NCBI RefSeq assembly: GCF_900129755.1 | Contig: NZ_FQWT01000007.1 | Span: forward strand, 62,001-126,000 | Reading direction: 5' to 3' | DNA: 64,000 bases | Source of the DNA: Chryseobacterium oranimense | GTDB lineage: Bacteria; Bacteroidota; Bacteroidia; Flavobacteriales; Weeksellaceae | In this document: positions 1 through 9,710 of the stretch, piece by piece | Layout: each line of letters begins with the position of its first letter | How positions within the stretch are numbered: position 1 is the first letter of the stretch | Program-made: the position numbers and the translations under genes | Notes under the pieces: model-generated | Told to the model about the DNA's origin: nothing | The model's input: only the letters and a program-made list of their open reading frames with translations | Databases searched by the model: none

Positions 1-848
1 AGATCTATCAGAAGCCAAAAGTGAAATTCAATCCGGAGGATTACGTTTCTGAACAGGTTTTTTACACGTCAAAAGACGGAACTAAAATTCCTATGATGAT
101 CAACTATAAAAAAGGAACAAAGCTGGACGGTAAAAATCCTACAATTCTTTATTCTTATGGAGGGTTCAACATCAGTCTTCAGCCTTCATTCTCAGTAGTT
201 AATGCCATCTGGATGGAAAACGGAGGAATCTATGCTGTACCGAACATCCGAGGAGGAGGTGAATACGGTAAAAAATGGCATGATGCAGGAACAAAGATGC
301 AAAAGAAAAATGTTTTTGAAGACTTCATTGCTGCAGGAGAATACCTGCAAAGCAAAGGCTATACATCAAAAGAATACATGGCATTATCCGGAAGATCGAA
401 CGGCGGACTGCTTGTAGGAGCCACTATGACCATGCGTCCCGACCTTGCAAGAGTAGCCTTTCCTGGTGTAGGCGTTCTGGATATGCTGAGATACAATAAA
501 TTCACAGCAGGAGCCGGCTGGTCATATGACTACGGAACCGCAGAAGACAGTAAAGAAATGTTTGAATATCTTAAGTCCTACTCTCCGGTACATAATGTGA
601 AAAAAGGAACATGCTACCCTTCCACAATGATCATTACAAGCGATCATGACGACAGGGTGGTTCCGGCACACTCTTTCAAATTCGGTGCAGAACTTCAGGA
701 AAAGCAGAACTGTAAAAACCCGATTTTATTGAGAATTGAAAAAAATGCCGGTCATGGTGCAGGAAGAGCAACCGATCAGGTAATCAGTGAAAATGCAGAT
801 CTTATTTCTTTTGCCCTTTATGAAATGGGAATAACGAAACTGAAATAA
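1..848 (+). CDS. Prolyl oligopeptidase (S9A), C-terminal part, cut by window start
   Basis: This is the alpha/beta-hydrolase catalytic domain of a prolyl oligopeptidase, a serine peptidase cleaving after proline in short peptides. The catalytic triad is visible: Ser in GRSNGG, Asp in the DHDDRVVP segment and His in NAGHGAG near the end; NIRGGGEYG is another family hallmark. The frame is open to the left edge (first whole codon at base 3), so the GTG at 21 is an internal valine and not a start. About 280 residues are present of a family usually near 700, so the beta-propeller lies outside the window. Flavobacterial members are commonly periplasmic, but the signal peptide cannot be seen here. 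A strong hairpin terminator follows. Confidence 0.93.
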   Translation, partial: IYQKPKVKFNPEDYVSEQVFYTSKDGTKIPMMINYKKGTKLDGKNPTILYSYGGFNISLQPSFSVVNAIWMENGGIYAVPNIRGGGEYGKKWHDAGTKMQKKNVFEDFIAAGEYLQSKGYTSKEYMALSGRSNGGLLVGATMTMRPDLARVAFPGVGVLDMLRYNKFTAGAGWSYDYGTAEDSKEMFEYLKSYSPVHNVKKGTCYPSTMIITSDHDDRVVPAHSFKFGAELQEKQNCKNPILLRIEKNAGHGAGRATDQVISENADLISFALYEMGITKLK

Positions 849-869
849 TTGAATTTGAATTAAAATAAA

Positions 870-906
870 AGTATCGGCCGCTCGAAGAGCGGCCGATACT
901 TATTAT
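870..906 (+). terminator. Rho-independent terminator after prolyl oligopeptidase
   Basis: A perfect 14-bp stem (870-883 with 887-900) closes a 3-nt GAA loop and is followed by a short AT-rich tail. A-rich sequence lies upstream, so it could work in both directions. The rest of the gap to 1174 is AT-rich and holds only the promoter listed next. Confidence 0.85.
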
Positions 907-1095
907 AAGATAGCATATAGATCGTTGTTTAAAATTAAGAATAGGATCACAAAGTGAAAATGATCAATTAAACAAGAAACTGATAAAGATGTAAATTTTA
1001 TATCATTTTATGCATATGAAACGAAAATAATTAAATGACTAACTAATATCATAAAATAAAAAAAATAGTCAGTTTAATTGAATTTACTTATTTTT

Positions 1096-1129
1096 TTTGG
1101 TGCTGCTATGCGTTAAATTGTTATTTTTG
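1096..1129 (+). promoter_or_regulatory. Bacteroidota-type promoter for first M12B-like protease
   Basis: TATTTTTG at 1122-1129 matches the flavobacterial -7 consensus TAnnTTTG. TTTG at 1096-1099, 22 nt upstream, fits the -33 element. The predicted transcript start is about 1135, roughly 40 nt before the ATG at 1174. Confidence 0.6.
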
Positions 1130-1173
1130 CTATGGATATTTAAAATTTATTAATTCTATTCTTGTAGATCATT

Positions 1174-4100
1174 ATGAAAAAAAGAATTTTACTAGTTTGT
1201 GCATTAGCCGCTGGTGTTGCCAGTTTCAATGCACAGAGATGGGAACCTGCATCGCAGAGGACATCCCAAATCAGAAAAGAAGTTGATGTAAAATACTCTT
1301 ACCGGGTAGATCTGGCATCGCTTAGAAGCATTTTAAAAGATGCAGTAGAGACAGGTAAGGATGCTAAACCTGTTATTGTTTCTCTTCCTACAGTAGAAGG
1401 GAAAATTGAAAAATTTGCGGTATACAGCAATCCGGTGATGGAAAAGTCTATGGCAGACAGATACCAGTTGGGATCATACGTAGGAGTAGGTGTTGACGAC
1501 CCTTCTAAATATGTAAGATTCAGCACATCTCCTACAGAAATGCAGTCTATGATCATCAAGAACGGAGAATTCCAGTTCATTGAGCCGATCACTACAGACA
1601 AGCAGACTTACGGAGTATTCTATAAGACAAAGAGAACAAGCAGCGAGCAGGGATTCGAATGCGGGACTAACGAAAAAAATAGCAAAGATATCCAGTTCCT
1701 TAAAGAGAACGGTAAAAAAAAGCTTTCTAATGTAGGGATTACAAACAGACCTGCAAGCACAAAATATAGAACATATAGATTGGCTATGTCTGTTACAGCA
1801 GAATACACACAATATTTCATGGCTCAAGCCGGAGTACCTGCTACAGCAACGGATGCTCAGAAAAAAGCTCCTGCAATAATAGCAATGAATAATACAATGA
1901 CTCGTGTAAACGGAGTCTTCGAAAAAGATTTCGGGATTAAACTTCTTGTTCAGGATTATCAGAATGTTATTTATATCGATGCTGCTACGGATCCTTATTC
2001 AGACTCAGATGTGGGTGTAGGTGATGGAGCATGGAATGCAGAATTGATGAATACTCTTCATAATAACGTAGGAGAAGTCAATTTTGATATCGGACATTTA
2101 TTTGGTGCCGATGGAGGAGGTGGTAACGCCGGATGTATCGGATGTATCTGTAGTGATGATATGACATTGAATCAGGGATCTCCGGTAGCTTACAAAGGTT
2201 CTGGATTTACTTCTCCCGCCAATGGAGTTCCATCAGGAGATTCATTCGATATAGACTATGTAGCTCATGAATTAGGACACCAGTTAGGAGGAAACCATAC
2301 TTTCTCCAATAACACGGAAGGATCAGGTGTAAACGTAGAGCCGTGGGGTGGTACCACTATCATGGGGTATGCCGGAATTACATATGATAATGTACAGATG
2401 AATTCTGATGCTTATTTCCACTATGCTTCTGTTAACCAGATTCTTAATAATCTTGATTCTAAGACAACCTGTGGTGTTTCACAAACCATTACAACCAATA
2501 CAGCACCTGTTATTTCTCCGCTTCCAGCATACAGCATTCCTAAAGGAACAGCCTATTATTTAGAGGCTACAGCAACAGATACAGATCCTGTAAAATATAC
2601 TTGGGAACAGTATGACAGCGTAGATGAAGATGCTACTATTTCCGGAGATGCCGGATGGGGCTACAATACACAGGGTGCATTAACAAGATCTTATTTTGGT
2701 ACTACAAGCGGAAGAAGATACTTCCCAAGTTTACCTTTGGTTATGAACGGAATTTTGACCAATAAAGCAAGTCTTCCAAATAATACAAATCCTAGCTGGG
2801 AAACTGTTTCTTATGTTCCTAGATTACTTCACTATGCGGTAACTGTAAGAGATGAAAATGCACAGAGACCAATGCTTTCATCCTTAGAAACAACTGTAAA
2901 TGTAGGAAATGACGGACCATTTAAATTTAACGGTCTTACAACAGCTACAACTTTATATAACAATGCATCCAACACAATTAAGTGGGCTGTAGCCAATACA
3001 AATGCTGCTCCTTACAACGTTGCGAATGTAAAAATAGATTATACAGCTGACAACGGTACGACCTGGACAGAATTGGTAGCTTCTACGCCAAACACAGGTA
3101 CTTATACTGCACAGATGCCGGCAAGCTTAACAGGAACTGTTAAATTCAGAATATCTGCTATCAATAACATATTCTATGCAGTATCTCCTGCAGTAACAAT
3201 TGGAGCTGCGCCTACTTCAACTACAGCAGCACCAACAGGAGTATCTACTACAGCAGCAGATGTTCTTAAAAATTCTGCAATTGTATCTTGGAACAGTGTG
3301 CCGGGAGCAGCTTCTTACTCTGTAAATTACAGAAAAACAGGAACTTCAGCATGGACTAATGCAACAAGTACAACCAATTCAATCTTATTAAGCAGTCTTG
3401 AAGACGAAATGGCTTACGATGTACAAGTAGCAGCTGTTGTGAATAGCGTACCGGGAGCTTTCTCTTCAAACTATGTTTTCAAAACAAAACCATTGGCAAC
3501 AGGAGTAAACTACTGTATCTTAAATACAGGTTATAATGCAGTAGGAAATATTGCAAGAGTGCAGCTTTCCAATGTTAACCATATCGATACAAACATCAGA
3601 TCATACAAAGATGTAAGTGAAAATCCGGCAAAAATAATCAATCTTATTAGAGGAAATTCTTATCCTATATCGATTTTTGGTATTTACAATCAAGCTGCTC
3701 CAATGACTTATAATGTGTGGATCGATTACAACAGAAACGGAGTGTATGAGACAAGTGAGAAAGTATATACAAGTGCTGCCATAGCTCCAGGTTCAAATGG
3801 AGTAGGAAGTGCTACGGGTAACTTCACAGTTCCTGCTTCTGCTTCTGTTGGAAACAGGGTAGTGGGAATGAGAGTGGCATCTAATTATTCTTCTGCATTA
3901 AATAATGCTTGCGGTACCAATGGAACTATTCCAAGTGGGGCAGGAAGCGTAATGGATTTCTCTGTGAAAATTTTCGGAAGTGCACTTGCAGTAGACGAAA
4001 CAAAGGCAACCAAATCTGAAGTTGAGATTTATCCAAATCCTGCCGATTCTTTTGTAGGCGTTAGAAACCTTAAAGGAAAAGCAGATTACAAAATCTACAG

Positions 4101-4236
4101 TGCAGACGGAAGATTGGTTCAAAGTGGTAATCTTGATGGCGAGATCATTAATGTAGCTAGCTTGGCAAAAGGAATGTATGTAATTACTATTAATGATGAT
4201 AATAACACATACAACACTAAGCTTATCAAAAAATAA
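1174..4236 (+). CDS. Secreted reprolysin-like (M12B) zinc metalloprotease with T9SS sorting domain
   Basis: A 1020-residue secreted protease. Order of parts: signal peptide (about 1-20, start MKKRILLVCALAAG); a pro-region; a metzincin catalytic domain with zinc site HELGHQLGGNH near residues 365-375 and a downstream Met-turn in IMGYAGIT; a Gly/Cys-rich insert (GCIGCICS); Ig-like stretches; a fibronectin type III module near 686-773; a GEVED-like module around WIDYNRNG (about 850); and a T9SS type A sorting domain from about 949, beginning IYPNPAD and ending KLIKK. It should be exported by Sec, moved across the outer membrane by T9SS and either attached or released. It is tandem with a close paralogue. 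Substrate is unknown. Confidence 0.9.
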   Translation: MKKRILLVCALAAGVASFNAQRWEPASQRTSQIRKEVDVKYSYRVDLASLRSILKDAVETGKDAKPVIVSLPTVEGKIEKFAVYSNPVMEKSMADRYQLGSYVGVGVDDPSKYVRFSTSPTEMQSMIIKNGEFQFIEPITTDKQTYGVFYKTKRTSSEQGFECGTNEKNSKDIQFLKENGKKKLSNVGITNRPASTKYRTYRLAMSVTAEYTQYFMAQAGVPATATDAQKKAPAIIAMNNTMTRVNGVFEKDFGIKLLVQDYQNVIYIDAATDPYSDSDVGVGDGAWNAELMNTLHNNVGEVNFDIGHLFGADGGGGNAGCIGCICSDDMTLNQGSPVAYKGSGFTSPANGVPSGDSFDIDYVAHELGHQLGGNHTFSNNTEGSGVNVEPWGGTTIMGYAGITYDNVQMNSDAYFHYASVNQILNNLDSKTTCGVSQTITTNTAPVISPLPAYSIPKGTAYYLEATATDTDPVKYTWEQYDSVDEDATISGDAGWGYNTQGALTRSYFGTTSGRRYFPSLPLVMNGILTNKASLPNNTNPSWETVSYVPRLLHYAVTVRDENAQRPMLSSLETTVNVGNDGPFKFNGLTTATTLYNNASNTIKWAVANTNAAPYNVANVKIDYTADNGTTWTELVASTPNTGTYTAQMPASLTGTVKFRISAINNIFYAVSPAVTIGAAPTSTTAAPTGVSTTAADVLKNSAIVSWNSVPGAASYSVNYRKTGTSAWTNATSTTNSILLSSLEDEMAYDVQVAAVVNSVPGAFSSNYVFKTKPLATGVNYCILNTGYNAVGNIARVQLSNVNHIDTNIRSYKDVSENPAKIINLIRGNSYPISIFGIYNQAAPMTYNVWIDYNRNGVYETSEKVYTSAAIAPGSNGVGSATGNFTVPASASVGNRVVGMRVASNYSSALNNACGTNGTIPSGAGSVMDFSVKIFGSALAVDETKATKSEVEIYPNPADSFVGVRNLKGKADYKIYSADGRLVQSGNLDGEIINVASLAKGMYVITINDDNNTYNTKLIKK

Positions 4237-4256
4237 TAAATAAGTTATCTATAAAA

Positions 4257-4286
4257 TGAGACCGGGCAATTGCCCGGTCTTTTTTG
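4257..4286 (+). terminator. Rho-independent terminator after first protease
   Basis: AGACCGGGCAATTGCCCGGTCT at 4259-4280 is a perfect palindrome followed by a T-run. A one-base variant follows the paralogous gene downstream. Confidence 0.88.
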
Positions 4287-4393
4287 TTTAATATCAGCCC
4301 GTATCCTCCGGTTTCTAGTAAATGTTCTTATGTTAATTTAATATTTTAACATCAAATAAGCTTTTTTAATGCTAATATTTGGGTTTTAATTTT

Positions 4394-4401
4394 TATTTTT
4401 G
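4394..4401 (+). promoter_or_regulatory. -7 promoter element (TATTTTTG) of second protease
   Basis: A TAnnTTTG match ends at 4401, exactly where a GTG could open the reading frame. A start there would lie inside the promoter, so the ATG at 4440 is preferred. The nearest upstream TTTG (4378-4381) is too close to be a good -33 box. Confidence 0.55.
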
Positions 4402-4439
4402 TGAAAATGCTGAATAATTTTTTTGAAATCACTGTAAAT

Positions 4440-7397
4440 ATGAAAAAGAAAATTTTACTAGTTTGTGCTCTGTCCGCCGGTCTGGCGTCTTTTAATGCAC
4501 AAAGGTGGGAGCCTGCATCCCAGAAAACTTCTCAAATCAGGAAAGAAGTTGAAGTTCAGTACTCTTACAGAGTAGATTTGGCATCACTTAGAAATATTCT
4601 GAAAGATGCTGTAGAAACAGGTAAAGATGCAAAACCTGTAATTATTTCTCTTCCTACAGCAGAAGGGAAAATTGAAAAATTTGCGGTATACAGCAATCCT
4701 GTTGTTGAGAAATCCATGGCGGACCGTTATCAGTTAGGATCATATGTAGGAGTAGGGGTAGATGACCCTTCCAAATATGTAAGATTCAGTACCGCTCCTA
4801 CCGAGATACAGTCCATGATTATCAAAAACGGAGTATTTCAGTTTATAGAGCCTATCACTACAGATAAACAAACCTATGGAGTTTTCTACAAAACCAAAAG
4901 AACTGCAAGTGATAATGGATTTGAATGTACTACAGAAGAGACGAATGCCAAAGATATTAAATCATTGGAAATCCATGGAAAAAATAATCTTTCTAACGTA
5001 GGAATTACCAGCAGACCTTCCATTACAAAGTACAGAACCTATAGACTTGCACTTTCCACTACAGGAGAATACACCAAAAAATTTGATCCCGCAGGAGGAA
5101 TTACCAATACAGTAATCCAGATGAATGCTACCATGACCCGTGTGAATGGAGTATTTGAAAAGGAATTCGGCATCAAGGCTATTATTCAGGACATCCCGGC
5201 GATCATATACACAGATCCTACATCAGATCCTTATACCGGAAACCTGAATCTGAATCTGCAGCAGACCCTGACCTCCGTGGTCGGCAATGCCAATTACGAC
5301 ATGGGACACGTATTTAATGCTGCTGGTGGAAACGGAAACGCCGGTTCTATCGGATCTACATGTAAAGATCCTACGAGCCCGACGAATTTAGCAAAAGGAT
5401 CTGCATTTACACAAAATACCAACCCGGTAGGAGATTTATTTGATATTGATTATGTAGCCCACGAAATGGGACACCAGCTTGGTGGAAACCATACATTCTC
5501 CCATTCATCGGAAAATTCCGGAGTAAATATAGAGCCTGGAGGAGGAACTACTATTATGGCCTATGCAGGAATTACTGGAGATAATGTACAGATGAATTCT
5601 GATGCCTACTTCCACTATTCCTCAATCAATCAGATATTAACAAGTCTTGATGCCAAAACAGCCTGCGGAACATCTGTAGACATTACAACCAATACAGCGC
5701 CGGTGATTTCCCCACTTACATCAAGAAATATCCCGAAGGGGACAGCCTACTATCTGGATGCCTCTGCAACAGATGCACAGGGAGATCCGTTTACCTATAC
5801 CTGGGAACAGTACGACAGCGTTGGAGCCAATAACACCATTTCAGGAGACAGCGGCTGGGGATACAATACCGAAGGAAGTATAGCAAGATCATATTTTGGT
5901 ACAGTGGGAGGAAGAAGATATTTCCCAAGCTTTGCTACCGTAATGGACGGAAAGCTTACGGATAAAACAAACTGGGAAACTGTAAGTTATATTCCGAGAA
6001 CTTTAAAATATGCCGTAACATTAAGAGATGCAAACCCTACAAGACCAATGGTTTCTTCCCTTGAAACTACAGTGGTTGTAGGAAATGACGGTCCGTTTAA
6101 ATTTAATGGCCTTACCACTTCCTCGGTTTTATATAATAATGCATCAAATACAATACAGTGGGATGTAGCCAATACGACAGCAGCTCCTTACAATGTAGCT
6201 AATGTTAAAATAGATTACACAACAGATAACGGAGTTACCTGGACAGACCTTGCAGCTTCAGTGCCAAACAGTGGAAGTTACACAGGCCAGATGCCGGCTA
6301 GTTTAACAGGAGCTGTTAAATTAAGAATATCTGCGATCGGTAATATTTTCTATGCTGTTTCTCCGGCAGTTAATGTAGGAGCTGCGCCAACATCTACCTC
6401 GGCAGCACCAACGGGTGTTTCCACGATAGATACGGAAGTATTCAAAACTACTGCAAGAGTATCCTGGAACAGCGTACCGGGAGCTGCCACCTATTCTGTA
6501 AATTATAGAAAAGTAGGCGATACCAACTGGTCCAATACAACAAGTACGGTGAATTCTGTAGTTCTGACAGGTTTAGAAGACGAAACCAATTTTGAAGTAC
6601 AGGTTGCAGCTGTAGTAAACAGTGTACCGGGAGCTTTCTCATCAAATTATACCTTTAAAACAAAAGGACTAAAAACAGGAATAGATTACTGCTTGCTGAC
6701 TACAGGAATTAATCAGTTAGGAACTATTGCACGTGTCCAGCTTGCCAATGTTAACTATACAGACGGTACTTTCAGATCTTACAAAGATGTAAGTGAAAAC
6801 CCGGCACAGATCATAAACCTTACAAAAGGAACCCAGTATACTGTGTCCGTCCTGGCAGGAAGCTCTTCCAGTTATGCTCAGTATCCTTTTACCGTAAATG
6901 CCTGGATAGACTATAACAGAAACGGGGTTTTTGAAGCAACAGAAAAAATAATGACTTCTGCCTCTGCAACAGGAACAAGAACGGAGACAGCAACATTTAC
7001 CGTTCCGGCAACAGCTTTTAGCGGAGATAAACTATTGAGAATGAGAGTGGCAGGAAACTTTAACAGTGCGCTAAGCAATGCCTGCGGAAATACCAACCAG
7101 GCGGGAAGTGTCATGGATCTTTCTGTAAAAATCACAAGCGGATTGGCTGTTAATGATGTAAATACGGTAAAAACATCAGAAATATCCATTTATCCAAATC
7201 CTGCCGATACTTTCGTAGAAGTTAAAAACCTGAAAGGAAAAGCGGATTACAGCATTTACAGTGCAGACGGTAGAATCGTTCAGCAGGGTCAGATTGATGG
7301 TCAGAGAATTAATGTGGCACAGCTTGTAAAAGGAGTGTACGTAATCACAATTAAAGATGATAAAAACACTTACAATACCAAACTTATTAAAAAATAA
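4440..7397 (+). CDS. Secreted reprolysin-like (M12B) zinc metalloprotease with T9SS sorting domain, tandem paralogue
   Basis: A 985-residue paralogue of the preceding gene with the same architecture: signal peptide MKKKILLVCALSAG, pro-region, metzincin domain with HEMGHQLGGNH near 340-350 and IMAYAGIT Met-turn, Ig-like region, fibronectin type III, GEVED-like WIDYNRNG module and a C-terminal T9SS domain from about 914 (IYPNPAD to KLIKK). The N-terminal 150 residues and the sorting domain are the most alike. The catalytic-domain insert is shorter and its GCIGCIC motif is replaced by GSIGSTC, so substrate specificity may differ. A 13-codon extension from GTG 4401 is possible but would spoil the signal peptide and overlaps the promoter. 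Confidence 0.9.
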   Translation: MKKKILLVCALSAGLASFNAQRWEPASQKTSQIRKEVEVQYSYRVDLASLRNILKDAVETGKDAKPVIISLPTAEGKIEKFAVYSNPVVEKSMADRYQLGSYVGVGVDDPSKYVRFSTAPTEIQSMIIKNGVFQFIEPITTDKQTYGVFYKTKRTASDNGFECTTEETNAKDIKSLEIHGKNNLSNVGITSRPSITKYRTYRLALSTTGEYTKKFDPAGGITNTVIQMNATMTRVNGVFEKEFGIKAIIQDIPAIIYTDPTSDPYTGNLNLNLQQTLTSVVGNANYDMGHVFNAAGGNGNAGSIGSTCKDPTSPTNLAKGSAFTQNTNPVGDLFDIDYVAHEMGHQLGGNHTFSHSSENSGVNIEPGGGTTIMAYAGITGDNVQMNSDAYFHYSSINQILTSLDAKTACGTSVDITTNTAPVISPLTSRNIPKGTAYYLDASATDAQGDPFTYTWEQYDSVGANNTISGDSGWGYNTEGSIARSYFGTVGGRRYFPSFATVMDGKLTDKTNWETVSYIPRTLKYAVTLRDANPTRPMVSSLETTVVVGNDGPFKFNGLTTSSVLYNNASNTIQWDVANTTAAPYNVANVKIDYTTDNGVTWTDLAASVPNSGSYTGQMPASLTGAVKLRISAIGNIFYAVSPAVNVGAAPTSTSAAPTGVSTIDTEVFKTTARVSWNSVPGAATYSVNYRKVGDTNWSNTTSTVNSVVLTGLEDETNFEVQVAAVVNSVPGAFSSNYTFKTKGLKTGIDYCLLTTGINQLGTIARVQLANVNYTDGTFRSYKDVSENPAQIINLTKGTQYTVSVLAGSSSSYAQYPFTVNAWIDYNRNGVFEATEKIMTSASATGTRTETATFTVPATAFSGDKLLRMRVAGNFNSALSNACGNTNQAGSVMDLSVKITSGLAVNDVNTVKTSEISIYPNPADTFVEVKNLKGKADYSIYSADGRIVQQGQIDGQRINVAQLVKGVYVITIKDDKNTYNTKLIKK

Positions 7398-7417
7398 TAA
7401 GAAAGTTCATCAATAGC

Positions 7418-7446
7418 TGAGACCGGGCAATTGTCCGGTCTTTTTT
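7418..7446 (+). terminator. Rho-independent terminator after second protease
   Basis: GACCGGGCAATTGTCCGGTC hairpin followed by TTTTTT. It differs by one base from the terminator of the upstream paralogue, suggesting the duplication included it. Confidence 0.87.
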
Positions 7447-7535
7447 ATACATTAAAGCTCAGAAAAACTGTAAGTTAACAGAAGTTTCATGTTTCGTTCA
7501 AAAAAATTAACTTTACGCAGACAAAAATTATTGGA

Positions 7536-9653
7536 ATGCGAAAGACAATTTCTGTGAAAAAACCGGATTTTAATGTAGAACCTCAGGAAAGAGAGGTCTA
7601 TAATTTTGAAAAAGACGGTCTGGAGTTAAAATCATCTTATACCCCCAAAGATGTTAAGAATGAATCCTTAACACAGACTTCTCCGGGAATTGCTCCTTAC
7701 CTCAGAGGCCCGTATTCCACTATGTATGTACAAAAGCCATGGACTGTAAGACAGTATGCAGGTTTCTCCACAGCAGAAGAATCTAATGCTTTTTACAGAA
7801 GAAATCTTGCTGCAGGACAAAAAGGACTTTCTGTAGCTTTCGACCTTGCTACCCACCGGGGTTATGATTCAGATCATTCCAGAGTAGTTGGAGACGTGGG
7901 TAAAGCAGGGGTAGCTATTGATTCTGTGGAAGACATGAAAATCCTTTTCAATGAGATTCCATTAGATCAGATCTCCGTATCCATGACTATGAACGGTGCA
8001 GTACTTCCTATTTTGTCTTTCTATATTGTTGCAGCAGAAGAGCAGGGTGTAAAACAGGAGCTTCTTTCAGGAACCATTCAGAATGATATTCTGAAAGAAT
8101 TCATGGTAAGGAACACCTATATCTATCCGCCGGCTCCTTCCATGAAAATCATTGCAGACATCTTTGAATATACGGCTCAAAATATTCCGAAATTCAACTC
8201 AATTTCTATTTCAGGCTATCATATGCAGGAAGCAGGAGCCACTCCGGTACTGGAAATGGCTTATACCCTTGCAGACGGTCTGGAATATGTAAGAACAGGA
8301 ATCAAAGCAGGAATGAATGTTGATGATTTTGCCCCGAGGCTGTCATTTTTCTGGGCCATTGGAATGAATCACTTTATGGAAATTGCAAAGATGCGTGCCG
8401 CAAGATATATCTGGGCCACTCTTTTGCAACAGTTCAATCCGCAGAATCAGAAATCTTTGGCCTTAAGAACGCATTCACAGACCTCAGGATGGTCCCTTAC
8501 GGAACAGGAACCTTTTAACAATATTACGAGAACGGCCATCGAAGCCCTTTCCTCAGCTTTAGGCGGAACACAGTCGCTGCATACCAATGCCCTTGATGAG
8601 GCCATCGCGCTTCCAACCGACTATTCAGCGAAAATTGCCAGAAATACCCAGATTATTCTTCAGCAGGAAAGCGGAATTTGCGATGTGGTAGATGCTATGG
8701 GCGGAAGTAACCTTGTAGAAAGCCTTACCCAGCAGATGATCGAAGAAGCAATGAAATACATTGATGAGGTAGAGCAGGAAGGAGGAATGACCAAAGCCAT
8801 CGAAGCCGGAATTCCAAAAATGAGGATCGAAGAAGCGGCCGCTAAAAAGCAGGCTAAAATTGATAGCGGTGAAGAATTTATCATCGGAGTAAACTCATTC
8901 AGAACATCATTGAAACAGGATGGTATTGAAATCCTGGATATCGATAACACAGAAGTTCGCAGAAAACAGATCGAGAGGCTGGAAAAAATAAAAGCAGAAA
9001 GAAATCCTGAAGCTGTTGCAGAAATTCTGAATAATATCCGAGAAAGTGCAAAAACCGGAAAAGGAAACCTACTGGCATTATGCATAGAAGCAGCCAGAAG
9101 AAGAGTGACCCTTGGCGAAATGAGCGATGCCATGGAAGAAACATTCGGAAGATATAAAGCCAATATTAAAACCATTTCTGGAGTATATGCCATGAACGCA
9201 GGGAAAAACGAATATTTTGAAAAAGCCCTTCACCTGACTCAGAAATTTGAAGAAGAAGAAGGACGCCGCCCAAGACTTATGGTTGCTAAAATGGGGCAGG
9301 ACGGGCACGACAGAGGAGCAAAAGTGGTAGCCACCGCATTTGCAGATATGGGATTTGATGTCGATGTGGCGCCATTGTTCCAGACCCCGGAGGAAGTAGC
9401 CAAACAGGCTGTAGAAAACGATATCCACATCCTTGGGGTATCTTCTCTCGCAGCAGGTCATAAAACCCTTGTTCCGCAGGTCGTGGAAGAACTGAAGAAG
9501 CTGGGTGCAGATGATGTAACTATCGTGGTAGGAGGTGTTATTCCGCAGCAGGATTATGAATTTCTGTACGCCAACGGTGCAGATTTTATCTTCGGTCCGG
9601 GAACCAATCTTCCTAAATGTGCCGTGGAAATTCTTGAAAAATTTCTAAATTAA
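7536..9653 (+). CDS. scpA: Methylmalonyl-CoA mutase, large (B12-binding) subunit
   Basis: Adenosylcobalamin-dependent interconversion of methylmalonyl-CoA and succinyl-CoA in propionate and branched-chain catabolism. At 705 residues it is close to usual length. The N-terminal TIM barrel contains the RGPYSTMYVQKPWT substrate region. The C-terminal cobalamin domain carries DGHDRG (DxHxxG, near residue 588, histidine ligating cobalt), then GVSSLAAGH and VVGGVIP, the remaining B12-fold signature. The small subunit gene often found beside it in Bacteroidota is absent here, but the chaperone GTPase MeaB is encoded at 19.0-20.0 kb. No cobalamin riboswitch is seen upstream. A weak TAACTTTA box precedes the start. 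The large-subunit gene is also called mutB. Confidence 0.95.
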   Translation: MRKTISVKKPDFNVEPQEREVYNFEKDGLELKSSYTPKDVKNESLTQTSPGIAPYLRGPYSTMYVQKPWTVRQYAGFSTAEESNAFYRRNLAAGQKGLSVAFDLATHRGYDSDHSRVVGDVGKAGVAIDSVEDMKILFNEIPLDQISVSMTMNGAVLPILSFYIVAAEEQGVKQELLSGTIQNDILKEFMVRNTYIYPPAPSMKIIADIFEYTAQNIPKFNSISISGYHMQEAGATPVLEMAYTLADGLEYVRTGIKAGMNVDDFAPRLSFFWAIGMNHFMEIAKMRAARYIWATLLQQFNPQNQKSLALRTHSQTSGWSLTEQEPFNNITRTAIEALSSALGGTQSLHTNALDEAIALPTDYSAKIARNTQIILQQESGICDVVDAMGGSNLVESLTQQMIEEAMKYIDEVEQEGGMTKAIEAGIPKMRIEEAAAKKQAKIDSGEEFIIGVNSFRTSLKQDGIEILDIDNTEVRRKQIERLEKIKAERNPEAVAEILNNIRESAKTGKGNLLALCIEAARRRVTLGEMSDAMEETFGRYKANIKTISGVYAMNAGKNEYFEKALHLTQKFEEEEGRRPRLMVAKMGQDGHDRGAKVVATAFADMGFDVDVAPLFQTPEEVAKQAVENDIHILGVSSLAAGHKTLVPQVVEELKKLGADDVTIVVGGVIPQQDYEFLYANGADFIFGPGTNLPKCAVEILEKFLN

Positions 9654-9710
9654 CATTCTTATAAAGGATAAATTGCATGGCTTTTGTATAGTTTAATGAA
9701 AAATTTCATT

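Noticed and set aside
21..23. GTG at the window start as start of the prolyl oligopeptidase
   Set aside because: The frame is open upstream to the edge and the product is only the catalytic domain, so this codon is internal.
4401..4442. GTG start for the second M12B-like protease
   Set aside because: It overlaps the -7 promoter box and would displace the signal peptide from the N-terminus.
7454..7535. Possible cobalamin riboswitch before methylmalonyl-CoA mutase
   Set aside because: The gap is only about 80 nt of unstructured AT-rich sequence; no B12-box-like core was seen.
8660..9193. 177-residue minus-strand frame
   Set aside because: Lies wholly within the mutase gene, low-complexity Ser/Ile-rich product, no domain; a shadow of real coding sequence.
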